This document shows positions 10,556 through 19,342 of a DNA stretch of 64,000 nucleotides, one piece after another. The DNA comes from Planctomycetes bacterium MalM25 (GTDB taxonomy: Bacteria > Planctomycetota > Planctomycetia > Pirellulales > Lacipirellulaceae). Made by a program: the position numbers and the translations under genes. Where the stretch lies: assembly GCA_007745835.1 (NCBI GenBank), contig CP036424.1, forward strand, positions 1-64,000, read 5' to 3'. Below the pieces are notes generated by a model. That model had not been told where the DNA came from, did no database searches, and saw only the letters and a program-made list of their open reading frames with translations. The stretch's first letter is position 1; each line of letters opens with the position of its first letter.

Positions 10556-10954
10556 TCAGCGCTTCGAGAACTGGCGGCTGCGACGGGCGCCGCGGAGGCC
10601 CGGCTTCTTGCGTTCCTTCATGCGGCTGTCCCGCGTGAGGAACGCTTCTTCGCGGAGCTTCTCGTCCAGCTCGCTGTCGTGCTTAACCAGCGCTCGGGCG
10701 ATGCCCTGCATGCACGCGCCGGACTGGCCGGTCAGGCCGCCGCCGTGGACGCGGATGACGACATCAACCGAGTCCTTCACCTCGCAGTGATTCAGCGGGG
10801 CGAGCACGGCGTTCTTGTGCTGCTGGATCGGGAAGAACTCGTCGAGTTCCCGGTTGTTGATCGTGATCTTGCCGCTGCCCTGGCGGATGCGGACGCGGGC
10901 CACGCTGGTCTTGCGGCGGCCGGTTCCCAGAGCGTCGAGAGTGGCGGTAGACAT
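10556..10954 (-). CDS. rpsI: 30S ribosomal protein S9
   Basis: A 132-aa S9 protein of normal length. It has the conserved GTGRRKTSVARVRI opening, the GGGLTGQSGA segment and the basic C-terminal tail ending in ARRSRQFSKR, whose final residues reach the P-site tRNA in the ribosome. It follows rplM on the same strand with a 96-base gap that contains a strong hairpin. The L13-S9 gene order is the common bacterial arrangement. A terminator lies downstream. Confidence 0.97.
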   Translation of the reverse strand: MSTATLDALGTGRRKTSVARVRIRQGSGKITINNRELDEFFPIQQHKNAVLAPLNHCEVKDSVDVVIRVHGGGLTGQSGACMQGIARALVKHDSELDEKLREEAFLTRDSRMKERKKPGLRGARRSRQFSKR

Positions 10955-11017
10955 GGCGATTGCAGATTGCGGATGTAGGACTGTGGAAGCGGCTGCTAAT
11001 CACCGCTCCACGGCGAG

Positions 11018-11037
11018 CCCCCGACGTGAGTCGGGGG
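11018..11037. repeat. REP-like hairpin between rplM and rpsI
   Basis: Perfect 8-base arms CCCCCGAC (11018-11025) and GTCGGGGG (11030-11037) around a GTGA loop, preceded by CGGCGAGC. The same CGGCGAGCCCCCGAC hairpin recurs at 30228-30252 with a different loop, so it belongs to a dispersed repeat family. Confidence 0.8.
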
Positions 11038-11050
11038 TGTCATGATTCGT

Positions 11051-11512
11051 TCAGCGGACCGTGGTCGGATCGAGCTCTTGAGGCTGTTGAGCCTGGTGGC
11101 TGTGCTCCGGGCCGACGAAGAGCTTCAGCTTGCTGAGCATCTTCGAGGCGAGCTTGTTCTTCGGCAGCATGCGGCGGACCGCTTCCTTGAGGATCAGCTC
11201 GGGGCTCTTTTCAAGCCGGTCGCCAGCGCTGATCGTCCGCTGACGCGTGTAGCCCGTGTACCAGGCGTACTTCTTCTGATCCCACTTCTTGCCGGAGAAC
11301 GAGACCTTCTCGACGTTCGTCACGACGACGAAATCGCCCGTATCGACGTGCGGCGTGTAGGTCGGCTTGTGCTTGCCCATCAGGACCGTGGCGATCTGCG
11401 AGGCGAGGCGTCCGACGCCCTGGTCCGTGGCGTCGACGTGGAACCACTGGGGCTCGACATCGGCCGGCTTGATCGACGTGGTGCGTTGCAGCGGGCGGGT
11501 GATCGTTCGCAT
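11051..11512 (-). CDS. rplM: 50S ribosomal protein L13
   Basis: A 153-aa L13 protein, slightly longer than the usual 140-145 aa because of a C-terminal tail (HSHQAQQPQELDPTTVR). Conserved parts seen include WFHVDATDQGVGRLASQIA, HKPTYTPHVDTGDFVVV and AVRRMLPKNKLASKMLSKLK. First gene of the rplM-rpsI unit. The 296-base gap to the divergent ald gene should hold both promoters; no clear -35/-10 pair was identified. Confidence 0.97.
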   Translation of the reverse strand: MRTITRPLQRTTSIKPADVEPQWFHVDATDQGVGRLASQIATVLMGKHKPTYTPHVDTGDFVVVTNVEKVSFSGKKWDQKKYAWYTGYTRQRTISAGDRLEKSPELILKEAVRRMLPKNKLASKMLSKLKLFVGPEHSHQAQQPQELDPTTVR

Positions 11513-11808
11513 CGGAAAGCAACCGTCAGGTGTTCGCGCAGAGTCGTGAGCATGCGCGTAGGAATCGCCCCGCCCCGAGAGCGGGAGCCCCGCATCTTAT
11601 CGGCAGCCGGGGCGGCCCACAAGCGGTAATCCGCGCCCAAAATTGGCGTCGGATCTCAGGACAGGAAGGACCCCGCGCAGGCTGCGCAAACCGCACGATT
11701 AGGGGAGAAAATGCGGCGCAAACCTCCTCTGCCCTCCTCGCTCCCCGGCTCGTATACCAATCAGAGACCCAGCCCATCCCAGACAAGTCCCCTCTCCCGG
11801 AGGCCACC

Positions 11809-12939
11809 ATGAACATCGGGGTTCCGAAGGAAGTTAAGCCCGACGAGTACCGTGTCGCCCTCCTGCCGGTCGGCGCCGAGGAGCTGGTCCGACGGGGGCA
11901 CCGGGTGCTGGTCGAGCGCTCCGCGGGCGAGGGGTCGGGGCTGCCCGATTCGATGTACGCCGAGGTCGGGGCGACCTTGGTCGACACCGCCGCGGAGGTC
12001 TGGGGGGAGGCCGATCTCATCGTGAAGGTGAAGGAGCCGCAGCCGAGCGAGTGGCCGCTCGTGAAGCCGGGGCAGACGGTCTTCACCTACTTCCACTTCG
12101 CCGCCAGCCGCGAGCTGACCGAGGCGATGCTCAACAGCGGCGCGACGAGCATCGCCTACGAGACCCTCACCGACGATCAGGGCCGCTTGCCCCTGCTCAC
12201 CCCCATGAGCGAGGTCGCCGGCCGCATGAGTGTGCAGGAGGGCGCCAAGTATTTGGAGAAGCCGCAGATGGGTCGCGGCATCCTGCTCGGCGGCGTGCCG
12301 GGCGTGGCGCCCGCCCACATCACGGTCCTCGGCGGGGGCGTCGTCGGCGCGAACGCGGCGAAGATCGCCGCGGGGTTCCAGGCGAATGTCGCTATCCTCG
12401 ACATCAACATGGACCGGCTGCGCTACCTCGACGACATCATGCCGCCCAACGTCGACGTGTTGTTCAGTGACCGCCACACGATCCGCCGGCAGCTGGAGCG
12501 GGCCGACCTGGTGATCGGCGCCGTGCTGATCCCGGGGGCGAAGGCGCCCTGCCTGGTCGAGCGCGAGGACCTCGGCCGGATGAACCCGGGCAGCGTGCTC
12601 ATCGACGTGGCGATCGACCAAGGGGGCTGCTTCGAGACCAGCCGCCCCACCTCCCACGCCGAACCGACTTACCTGGTCGATGGCGTGTTGCACTACTGCG
12701 TGACCAACATGCCCGGGGCGGTGGGTCGCACCAGCACCTTCGCGTTGTGCAACGTGACGCTGCCGTGGGTGCTGCGCCTCGCCGACGCGGGAATCGGCAC
12801 GGAGGGGGTCCGCCAAGCAGCCGCCGCCTCGCCCGCGCTCGCTGACGCGGTGAACCTGATGGAGGGCCAAGTCACGAATCGTCCCGTCGCCCAGACGTTC
12901 GATTTACCGTGTAACGAGCCGTTTGGTGGTGGAGCGTGA
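11809..12939 (+). CDS. ald: Alanine dehydrogenase
   Basis: NAD-dependent enzyme interconverting L-alanine and pyruvate plus ammonia. The 376-aa protein has the family start [18 protein letters not shown] and the substrate-contacting lysine region VKVKEPQ. It also has [14 protein letters not shown] with the conserved histidine, and the Rossmann motif [15 protein letters not shown]. Length matches characterised enzymes (about 371 aa). The ATG at 11809 is chosen over a longer frame from 11530 because it gives the conserved N-terminus and has GGAGG five bases upstream (11799-11803). It is divergent from rplM. The C-terminal 20 residues are variable in the family. Confidence 0.95.
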   Translation: MNIGVPKEVKPDEYRVALLPVGAEELVRRGHRVLVERSAGEGSGLPDSMYAEVGATLVDTAAEVWGEADLIVKVKEPQPSEWPLVKPGQTVFTYFHFAASRELTEAMLNSGATSIAYETLTDDQGRLPLLTPMSEVAGRMSVQEGAKYLEKPQMGRGILLGGVPGVAPAHITVLGGGVVGANAAKIAAGFQANVAILDINMDRLRYLDDIMPPNVDVLFSDRHTIRRQLERADLVIGAVLIPGAKAPCLVEREDLGRMNPGSVLIDVAIDQGGCFETSRPTSHAEPTYLVDGVLHYCVTNMPGAVGRTSTFALCNVTLPWVLRLADAGIGTEGVRQAAAASPALADAVNLMEGQVTNRPVAQTFDLPCNEPFGGGA

Positions 12940-12997
12940 CAGGCTTGTGTCACACACGCTCGTTGGATTCCGGATGCTCGTTCAGGCCGGCTGATCT

Positions 12998-13025
12998 AGG
13001 ATCGATCGAGAAGCTTATCGATCCT
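12998..13025. repeat. Nine-base perfect inverted repeat after ald
   Basis: AGGATCGAT (12998-13006) and ATCGATCCT (13017-13025) flank a 10-base spacer, immediately upstream of the GTG start of the ASCH gene. It may be a weak terminator for ald or an operator for the downstream gene; no T-run is present. Confidence 0.55.
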
Positions 13026-13041
13026 TAGTGAGCGCCCGACC

Positions 13042-13344
13042 GTGCTCTTATTCAAAGCGAAGTTCCTGCCGGCGATCCGGTCGGGGGCGAAGACGCAAAC
13101 GATCCGGCTGTGGACGCATCGGATGATGCGAACCGGGCAGCGGAGCTACATCCCCGGTTTCGGCCCGGTGCGGATCACGGCCGTTGATCCGATCGAGCTC
13201 GCCGATCTCACCGACGCCGACGCGGTCCCCGACGGCTTCGAGACGGCCGACGCCCTCCGCGAAGAGCTGCGGAACCTGTACGACGCGTCCGCACTCGCCG
13301 AACGCCGCGCGTTCCGCGTGGTGTTCGAGCCGGCGGGGGAGTGA
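13042..13344 (+). CDS. ASCH-domain protein (small, RNA-binding-like fold)
   Basis: A 100-aa protein matching the ASCH/PUA-like fold. It opens with LLFKAKFLPAIRSGAKTQTIRLW, where 'SGAKTQTIRLW' corresponds to the family's G-x-K-T-x-T-x-R motif, and continues with FGPVRITAVDPIELADLTDADA. ASCH proteins are proposed to bind RNA or modified nucleosides; some hydrolyse N4-acetylcytidine. The start is GTG; no better in-frame start was seen. The gene converges on the GT2 gene, whose stop lies 3 bases away. A second, unrelated ASCH protein is at 23778. Confidence 0.7.
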   Translation: MLLFKAKFLPAIRSGAKTQTIRLWTHRMMRTGQRSYIPGFGPVRITAVDPIELADLTDADAVPDGFETADALREELRNLYDASALAERRAFRVVFEPAGE

Positions 13345-13347
13345 GCG

Positions 13348-14355
13348 TTACGCGGCGCCACTCGTCACGGCTCGCTGCTCTGGGCAATCCCAGCGACGCC
13401 AGTCGGGCGTGCTTGTCGGTTTTCCGAACCTGCCCCACCCGATCGCCACGGCGCTCCGTATCCCGACCTCGGCGACGACTCGTCCCGTGTGTGGAGACAG
13501 CGGAGCGTCCCGGACCAGATCGGCTGTCAGTTTGAACGCCGTGCTCAGATAGCCGTTGCGTGCCGCCTTGCGCGCCCACTTGCCGACCAGCGAGGTCTGA
13601 CGTGCCGGGCGTTGCAGCCGGGACAGCACCTTGTCCGACGGGGAGGTTCCGCGTTCGGAGTGGGCTTGTTCGATCAACCGCCGCATCTCTTCTTGGATGG
13701 TGGCGTAGTGGACGCGGCAGTAGTTCTTGGGGTGCTGGCGGTAGAGCAGGACTTCGTCCGACAGGTTGGCCAATTCCCCCAGCAAGGAGAGCCGCAGCAG
13801 CAGGTCGGCGTCTTGGACGGTTTCGTATTCGTGCCGGTAACGCCCGGCGGATTCGATCGCGTCTCGGCGCGCCAGGAGCGTTGGGTGGGCGATGGTCTCC
13901 CCGCGGGCGTCGAGCAGGTTCTGCTCGATGGTTCGATGGTCGGTTGGGTAAACGCCTTCGCCGATCGGTCGCCCGTCCGGATCGACCAGCTTCACCGCCC
14001 CACCCAGCCCGACGCACCGGGGATTCTGCCGAACGAACGCGAGTTGCTTCTCGAGCCGGTCGGGCAACGCGATGTCGTCGCCGTCCATGCGGGCGATCCA
14101 CGGCCCTCGGGCGTGGCGGAGCCCCGTGTTGAGGGCGGAGACCAGCCCCGCCTGCGATTGCCTGATTAGGCGGAACCGACGGTCCGCGTGGGCGAATCGC
14201 TCGATCACGTCGGTGGACCCATCGGTCGATCCGTCGTCGACACAGACCGCTTCCCAATCGGTGTGTGTCTGCCAGCGGAGGCTCGCCAGCGAAGCGGGCA
14301 AATAGCCGCCGGCGTTGTGAACCGGGACAACGAAGCTGATCTGGGGCGTCGGCAT
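13348..14355 (-). CDS. Glycosyltransferase family 2
   Basis: A 335-aa GT-A fold transferase that probably transfers a sugar from a nucleotide-sugar to a glycan or lipid. The N-terminus has ISFVVPVHNAGGYLPASLAS, then VDDGSTDGS (nucleotide binding) and RMDGDD (the DXD metal site). A downstream ETVQDADLLLRL corresponds to the ED catalytic-base region. The C-terminal 70 residues are basic and without membrane segments, so it is likely cytoplasmic or peripherally bound. It is divergent from the GT4 gene at 14446, which together suggests a small surface-polysaccharide locus. Confidence 0.88.
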   Translation of the reverse strand: MPTPQISFVVPVHNAGGYLPASLASLRWQTHTDWEAVCVDDGSTDGSTDVIERFAHADRRFRLIRQSQAGLVSALNTGLRHARGPWIARMDGDDIALPDRLEKQLAFVRQNPRCVGLGGAVKLVDPDGRPIGEGVYPTDHRTIEQNLLDARGETIAHPTLLARRDAIESAGRYRHEYETVQDADLLLRLSLLGELANLSDEVLLYRQHPKNYCRVHYATIQEEMRRLIEQAHSERGTSPSDKVLSRLQRPARQTSLVGKWARKAARNGYLSTAFKLTADLVRDAPLSPHTGRVVAEVGIRSAVAIGWGRFGKPTSTPDWRRWDCPEQRAVTSGAA

Positions 14356-14445
14356 GCTTGCCTTGCAGTCTTGGTGATCGCCCTGGGCTGGGTCGTCCCT
14401 GCCGGCGCCTGAGGTTGGGAGGCGAGACGCGAAACTTAGTCGCCC

Positions 14446-15672
14446 ATGGCCGGGCAGGTAAACAGCTGTTGTTCCGCCGCCGCCCGCCGCCCGCTACAAC
14501 GGCCTCCCAACGGCGCCCGATCCACCACCAACCTCCTTGCGCCCGCTTTGAATATCGGATTCGTCAGCACACCGACCGGCTGGGGCGGGGGTGAGAACCT
14601 GCTAGCACAGCTGGTGCTTGCGCTCCGAGGGCGCGGCGTCCGGGCGGTGCTCGCCACGCCACGCGGCTCCGCGATGGCTCGGTGGGCGGAACGCGAACGG
14701 GTCGAGTCGATCGAACTCCCGGGCCGCGGTCGCACGCCGGCCGCGCTGTGGCGGCTCCGGCGGGGTTTCGCCTCCGCCGGCTGCGAGATCGCGCTGCTGA
14801 ACGACCCGCACGCGATCACCTACGGTGGCCTCGCGCTAACGGGCGCAGGCGTGCCAAGGGTCGGGGTGCGGCACACGGTCTTCCCGGTCCGTTCCGGGTG
14901 GAAACACAACCGCCTGCTCGAACGCGTCGTCGCCGTCTCGGCAGCCGCTCGCGAGGTCTGCCTCGCCGGGGGGGTCGATGCGGCAAACCTTCGGGTGATC
15001 CACGGCGGCGTGGAGCCCCGGGCCGTCGATCACGCACAGGCCGTCGCGGTACGCAAACGATTCGCGAACGCCGCGACAGACGCCGAGGAACGCCAGCTGG
15101 TAGCGGTCGGCAGCCTGTTGCCCGTGAAAGGGTTCGACACGCTCATCCACGCGGTCGCCAAAGCACGAGACAACGGGCAGGCGTGGCGGCTCTGGATCGC
15201 CGGCGAAGGGCCGCAGCGCGACGAGCTGCAATCGCTCGCGAACGAACGGGGCGTGGCCCAGCAGGTCGAGCTCCTCGGATTCGTTGACCCCGTCAGCCCT
15301 TACCTGGCGGCGGCGGATGCGTTCGTCTCCGCGTCGCACAGCGAGGGCCTCTCCCTCGTGCTCGTCGAGGCGATGCTCGCGGGAGCCCCGATCGCGGCGA
15401 CCCCGGTCGGCGGCGCGCGCGAGGTGCTCGGGATGCGCCCAACGGATACGACATCGCCCCACGCCGCGCTCTTCACGCCGGGCGATGGCGAGGGCGCTCG
15501 TCGGGCGATCGAGCAGGCCCTAACGAAAACCGAAGCGAAGCCTCAACGCCTCGACGCGACCCGCACTTGGGCGAACAAGCGTTTCTCGATCGACCGCATG
15601 GCGGCTGAGTACCTGGAGCTCTTCGAGGAGATGCTCGCTTCGCCCGATCGGAGCGTCGAGCACGCCGCCTAG
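14446..15672 (+). CDS. Glycosyltransferase family 4 (GT-B fold)
   Basis: A 408-aa retaining glycosyltransferase. The N-terminal Rossmann half starts NIGFVSTPTGWGGGENLLAQ with the glycine-rich acceptor loop. The donor half has VGSLLPVKGFDTLIHAVAKA, LWIAGEGPQRDELQ, VELLGFVDPVSPYLAAADAF and SHSEGLSLVLVEAMLAG, the E-x7-E region of the family. The first 34 residues look non-conserved (CCSAAARRPLQRPP), and an in-frame TTG at 14548 would start right before NIGFVS, so the true protein may be 374 aa. It is divergent from the GT2 gene; its stop lies 3 bases before the stop of the next convergent gene. Confidence 0.85.
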   Translation: MAGQVNSCCSAAARRPLQRPPNGARSTTNLLAPALNIGFVSTPTGWGGGENLLAQLVLALRGRGVRAVLATPRGSAMARWAERERVESIELPGRGRTPAALWRLRRGFASAGCEIALLNDPHAITYGGLALTGAGVPRVGVRHTVFPVRSGWKHNRLLERVVAVSAAAREVCLAGGVDAANLRVIHGGVEPRAVDHAQAVAVRKRFANAATDAEERQLVAVGSLLPVKGFDTLIHAVAKARDNGQAWRLWIAGEGPQRDELQSLANERGVAQQVELLGFVDPVSPYLAAADAFVSASHSEGLSLVLVEAMLAGAPIAATPVGGAREVLGMRPTDTTSPHAALFTPGDGEGARRAIEQALTKTEAKPQRLDATRTWANKRFSIDRMAAEYLELFEEMLASPDRSVEHAA

Positions 15673-15675
15673 CGC

Positions 15676-16929
15676 TCACAGCGAGTCGCCCGCCAGCGCG
15701 CCCGTGCTGAAAGCCGCCTGAAAGTTGAACCCGCCGATCGGGCCGTCGAGGTCGAGCACCTCGCCGATGAAGTACGCGCCCGGGGCGAGGCGGCTCTCGA
15801 GTGTCCGCGGATCGATCTCCGCCAGATCGACCCCGCCCGCGGTGACCTCCGCCTTCTTGAATCCGAGCGAGCCGGCGATCGGGATCGGCGTCCGTTTGAG
15901 TCCGTCGAGCACGCCGCGCCGTTCCCCTTTGGTCAGCTCGGCGAGCGTGCGGTCGCCCGGCGCGCCCGTTCTCGAGACAAGCGCCTCCGCAAGCCGGCGG
16001 GGGACCCACTCGGCGACGGTGTTGAGCAGCGACCGCGGGCCGCTCGCTTGTAGTGCGTTCCGCAGCTCCTCTTCATCGAGCGCCGGGACGAAGTCGCAGA
16101 CGGCCCGCCAGTCGCCTGCGCCGGGGCGTTCGGTGACGAAGCGGCTGGCGTCCATCACCGCGGGGCCCGACAGGCCGAAGTGCGTGAACAGGAACGACCC
16201 CCGCCGATCCGCGACCGGCTTCGCGCTCCCCTCGGCGAGCCGGACCCGCACGTCGGGCAGGGTCACCCCCTGCAGCTCTTGCACCCAGCGCTCGTTCGAC
16301 GTGAGCGGCGCGAGCGCCGGGCGGGGCGGCACGATGCGGTGGCCGAGCGACTTCGCCCACGCGTAGCCGTCGCCCGTGGTGCCGCAGCCCGGGTACGACT
16401 GCCCGCCGACCGCGATGACCAGCTTCGCAGCGTGCAGCGTCCGCTTGGTTGTCGTGACGGCGTAACCCGCCTCGGCCCGTTCCACGGAGACCGCCCCCTC
16501 GCCGAGCGCGAGCGTCGCGCCCGACCGTTCAAGCATCCGCAGCAACGCCTGTTGCACGTCGAGCGCGCGGTCGCTGGCCGGGAAGACCTTGCCGGTCGCT
16601 TCGATCTTGGTCGCTACCCCTTCGGCTTCGAACAGCGCGACGAGTGCGTCGGGCGTGAGGTGCGCCAGCGCGTGCCGGAGGAACCGCGCCTTCTTCTTCC
16701 CGTCGGGCCCGCCCGCGAGCCGCGCGTAAGCGTCGGCGATGCCGGCCGCGTCAGCGTCGTGCGTCAGGTTGCACCGCGTGCCCCCCGACATGAGGATCTT
16801 CACGCCCGCCTTGGGGCCCTTCTCCAGCAGCAGGACCCGCCTGCCCTGCTCCGCCGCGCGGACCGCGCACAAGAGCCCCGCGGCGCCGGCGCCGAGGACG
16901 ATTGCGTCGCAGGGAACGATTGAAGCCAA
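15676..16929 (-). CDS. BaiN/HI0933-family FAD-dependent oxidoreductase (aminoacetone oxidase family)
   Basis: A two-dinucleotide-binding-domain flavoprotein. It shows the FAD motif DAIVLGAGAAGLLCAVRAAE, then VLLLEKGPKAGVKILMSGGT with RCNLTH, the hallmark G-x-K-x-x-x-S-G-x-x-R-C-N pattern of the HI0933 family. The C-terminus has GSLGFKKAEVTAGGVDLAEI and GPIGGFNFQAAFSTG, also family-specific. The start is put at a TTG (16929), giving 417 aa; a longer frame to 17010 has an unlikely Thr/Arg-rich leader. Some relatives reduce bile-acid intermediates, but most have unknown substrates. The preceding divergent gene starts about 105 bases away. Confidence 0.85.
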   Translation of the reverse strand: MASIVPCDAIVLGAGAAGLLCAVRAAEQGRRVLLLEKGPKAGVKILMSGGTRCNLTHDADAAGIADAYARLAGGPDGKKKARFLRHALAHLTPDALVALFEAEGVATKIEATGKVFPASDRALDVQQALLRMLERSGATLALGEGAVSVERAEAGYAVTTTKRTLHAAKLVIAVGGQSYPGCGTTGDGYAWAKSLGHRIVPPRPALAPLTSNERWVQELQGVTLPDVRVRLAEGSAKPVADRRGSFLFTHFGLSGPAVMDASRFVTERPGAGDWRAVCDFVPALDEEELRNALQASGPRSLLNTVAEWVPRRLAEALVSRTGAPGDRTLAELTKGERRGVLDGLKRTPIPIAGSLGFKKAEVTAGGVDLAEIDPRTLESRLAPGAYFIGEVLDLDGPIGGFNFQAAFSTGALAGDSL

Positions 16930-17034
16930 GGGAGTAGCGACAAGAAAAAGGTTGCACGCGGCCGTGGAGCGGGTAGTGTAACGCTTGGACCGTGGATGAT
17001 AGGGGCGCACTCTTTTTTACAGAGGAGCAGTACC

Positions 17035-18927
17035 GTGGTCCGCGTTCTACTCGTAACGGCCGCCAGCCTTCTGCTGGCCGCCGCCGGTGACCGTTCTGTC
17101 GCCGATGTCGTCTTCACGGGGAGCGTCTCGCCCGGTTCGCCCGTTGAAGTGACGGCCGAGAGCCTTCTCCGCATCGGCTACCCAATGGACGGTCAGGTAT
17201 CCCCAGACCCCCGTGGTACCGTCGTCGTCGATGGATCATCCGAGCTGATCGCTGGAGGTATCGAAGTTGGGGCCTCCCCGAGCGCACTGGCGAGTCTGGT
17301 GATCTCCGGACCCAACGCTAAAGTGTCAGCCGTCGGTGGTGGCTTCCCGACTTTGGGAGTTGCCAGGCAAGGGTCAGCCCAGGTTCTTGTGGAGAACGGC
17401 GCTTGGCTCAACGTCGGATCGGCGACACAGCGTCAGGGCGTCATGACCGTGGGGATCCCTCGGTTTGACAGTCTTCTCGTCGGCCCAGCCACGGTTGATA
17501 TCACCGGAGCTTCTTCGTTGCTTACCGTGGGTGAGAGTCTAGTGATCGGTCCTGCGCCCGGATCGCGGCTCTCGATAACCGATGGGGCCGCGCTTCAGGT
17601 TGGGTACGCCTCGTTTGCTAGTGGTGAGTTGCTCATTGAAGGGGCTGTCGAGGTTCGCGGCGAGCATTCCCTCTTACAGGCGAGTCGAGTCAATATAGGC
17701 GTTGGCGACCAAGGGTTTGGCCAGGGGCAAGGAACGCTGGTCATCGGTCAAGGAGCGATCGCGAGGTCTGGTCACCGCTATGGCCACATGCGAATCGGCA
17801 GCCAGGGTAGGCTTCTGATGGATGGCGGCATCGCAGCGTATTCATTTCCCGAGATGGCGGGTGTCATCGAGGGAGAGGGTGAACTGTACGGCAGTATGAA
17901 CCTGCTGGAGACAGGAAAGATTCGTGTTGGAGTCGATGAGACCTTAGCTATTCATGGAATGTTGGAATCGGCTGGCACTGTCGAAGTCCTTGGTGGTGCG
18001 CTGCGAATAGGTAATGGCAGCGACTACCACCATACGTTCCACGAGCAATCAACCATGCTTGCCGAGCAGAGCCATTTAACTTTTCAAGGCGAGATTGACA
18101 GTCGCGGTGCCATCGAACTCATCGAGAGCACGCTCCACTTTCGATCGGATGTCTTCCGATCACTCAAGCTGGTCATGCAAGACAGCGAGCTGGAGAGCGA
18201 ATGGGTTGGCGGCAGCCTCTCTAACGAGGGGACTATCGAGATCTTGCCAGGAACAAGTGCTATCAAGAGCGAGTTGCGTAGCAGTGCTGGAGAGTTAGTT
18301 ATTCATCCCAATGCCAAGCTAGAAGTTGGAGCCTCGCAACCATCAAGCCGTCAGCTGCATGACCTTCAAAGCATCTCTTTGGCGAATAACTCTGAAGCGG
18401 CCTTCTACGGATCAACATTCATCATGGAAAGCCTCGCCGTTGAGCTTTCGGAGAGCAACCTAGAACGACCTTCGCTTGTCAACGTCGCCAGTCTATATGT
18501 CAGTGGCTCCTTTGCTCTGGAGGCTGACGCGATCCGGAGTATTGCCGTAGGGCAGACCTATAAGGTGATCGAATCCGATCGCCTGGATGGATCGTTTAAC
18601 GACTACACCCTCTCCGAACTCCCCGGCGCCCTCGGGTTCCTCCCCGAGGTGACCAACACCACGCTGTCGCTCCGCGTCATCGACACCGCGACCGAACTCC
18701 CCGGCGATTTCAACGCCGATGGCCGCGTCGATGCGGCGGACTACACCGTGTGGCGGGATGGCTTGCCAGGCGGGCGGTTCGAGCTCGATCACCTGGTCTG
18801 GCGGAAGAACTACGGCCGCGAGCTGGCGGGCAACGCCACGTCCGTCCCCGAGCCCGCGACCCTCGCGCCGATGCTGATCGCGCTGCTAAGCGTCTGCCGC
18901 CTCCGCCGCGCGACGGAGGTCGGCTAG
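17035..18927 (+). CDS. Secreted PEP-CTERM protein with dockerin-like repeat and beta-rich body
   Basis: A 630-aa exported protein. A GTG start at 17035 with AGAGGAG seven bases upstream gives a good signal peptide (VRVLLVTAASLLLAAAGD). The body (about 30-560) is Gly/Ser/Val-rich with repeating strand patterns such as 'VGSATQRQGVMTVG' and 'GEGELYGSMNLLETGKIRVG', like passenger domains forming beta solenoids. Then follow a dockerin-type GDFNADGRVDAADYTVWRDG and the sorting tail VPEPATLAPMLIALLSVCRLRR (PEP motif, hydrophobic span, basic end). Hand-counted GC is about 52-53% in sample lines 18061-18120, 18301-18360 and 18421-18480, but 73% at 18841-18900. Its last 42 bases overlap the convergent SRPBCC gene. 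Confidence 0.85.
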   Translation: MVRVLLVTAASLLLAAAGDRSVADVVFTGSVSPGSPVEVTAESLLRIGYPMDGQVSPDPRGTVVVDGSSELIAGGIEVGASPSALASLVISGPNAKVSAVGGGFPTLGVARQGSAQVLVENGAWLNVGSATQRQGVMTVGIPRFDSLLVGPATVDITGASSLLTVGESLVIGPAPGSRLSITDGAALQVGYASFASGELLIEGAVEVRGEHSLLQASRVNIGVGDQGFGQGQGTLVIGQGAIARSGHRYGHMRIGSQGRLLMDGGIAAYSFPEMAGVIEGEGELYGSMNLLETGKIRVGVDETLAIHGMLESAGTVEVLGGALRIGNGSDYHHTFHEQSTMLAEQSHLTFQGEIDSRGAIELIESTLHFRSDVFRSLKLVMQDSELESEWVGGSLSNEGTIEILPGTSAIKSELRSSAGELVIHPNAKLEVGASQPSSRQLHDLQSISLANNSEAAFYGSTFIMESLAVELSESNLERPSLVNVASLYVSGSFALEADAIRSIAVGQTYKVIESDRLDGSFNDYTLSELPGALGFLPEVTNTTLSLRVIDTATELPGDFNADGRVDAADYTVWRDGLPGGRFELDHLVWRKNYGRELAGNATSVPEPATLAPMLIALLSVCRLRRATEVG

Positions 18928-19338
18928 GTCGGCGGCAAGCATCTTGCGGACTTGGCTCTTCATCAGCCAGCCGATCGGCGACATCAGTTTGCTGACGAGC
19001 GTGAGTGGCTGGCCGTCGAACGTGAACGAGAGGCGCGTCCCCGCGCCCTGGGGCTCGCAGGTGAGGACCGATGTGTAGTGGCAGCCGCACGACTCCGCTT
19101 CGGCGGTGTAGGAGCGGCCCGGCTCGAAGGCGGTGATGCCCATCTCCTCGGTCGCCGATTTGCCCATCATCAGGCGGGTCTCGCGCCACCGCGTGCCGAC
19201 GCCAAAGGGGCCGTCGGTGAGCAGCTCGACCGAATCGATCCCGGCGATCCGGTCGGCGGCGCCCGCCAGGTCGGTCGCCAGCTCGAAGACGTGCTCCGGT
19301 GGGGCGGCGACCGATTCGGTGATCGTCAGGCCGTACAC
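18886..19338 (-). CDS. SRPBCC-family (START-like) protein
   Basis: A 150-aa protein of the SRPBCC/polyketide-cyclase-like fold, a helix-grip pocket that binds hydrophobic ligands. Recognisable parts: ITESVAAPPEHVFELATDL at the N-terminus, GVGTRWRET, and LSFTFDGQPLTLVSKLM in the last strand before the long C-terminal helix. The GTG at 19338 lies 4 bases after the stop of the upstream lipoprotein gene, and a longer frame would only read that gene out of frame, so this start and an operon with the lipoprotein are preferred. Ligand and role unknown. The 3' end overlaps the PEP-CTERM gene by 42 bases tail to tail. Confidence 0.75.
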   Translation of the reverse strand: MYGLTITESVAAPPEHVFELATDLAGAADRIAGIDSVELLTDGPFGVGTRWRETRLMMGKSATEEMGITAFEPGRSYTAEAESCGCHYTSVLTCEPQGAGTRLSFTFDGQPLTLVSKLMSPIGWLMKSQVRKMLAADLADLRRAAEAADA

Positions 19339-19342
19339 GCGA

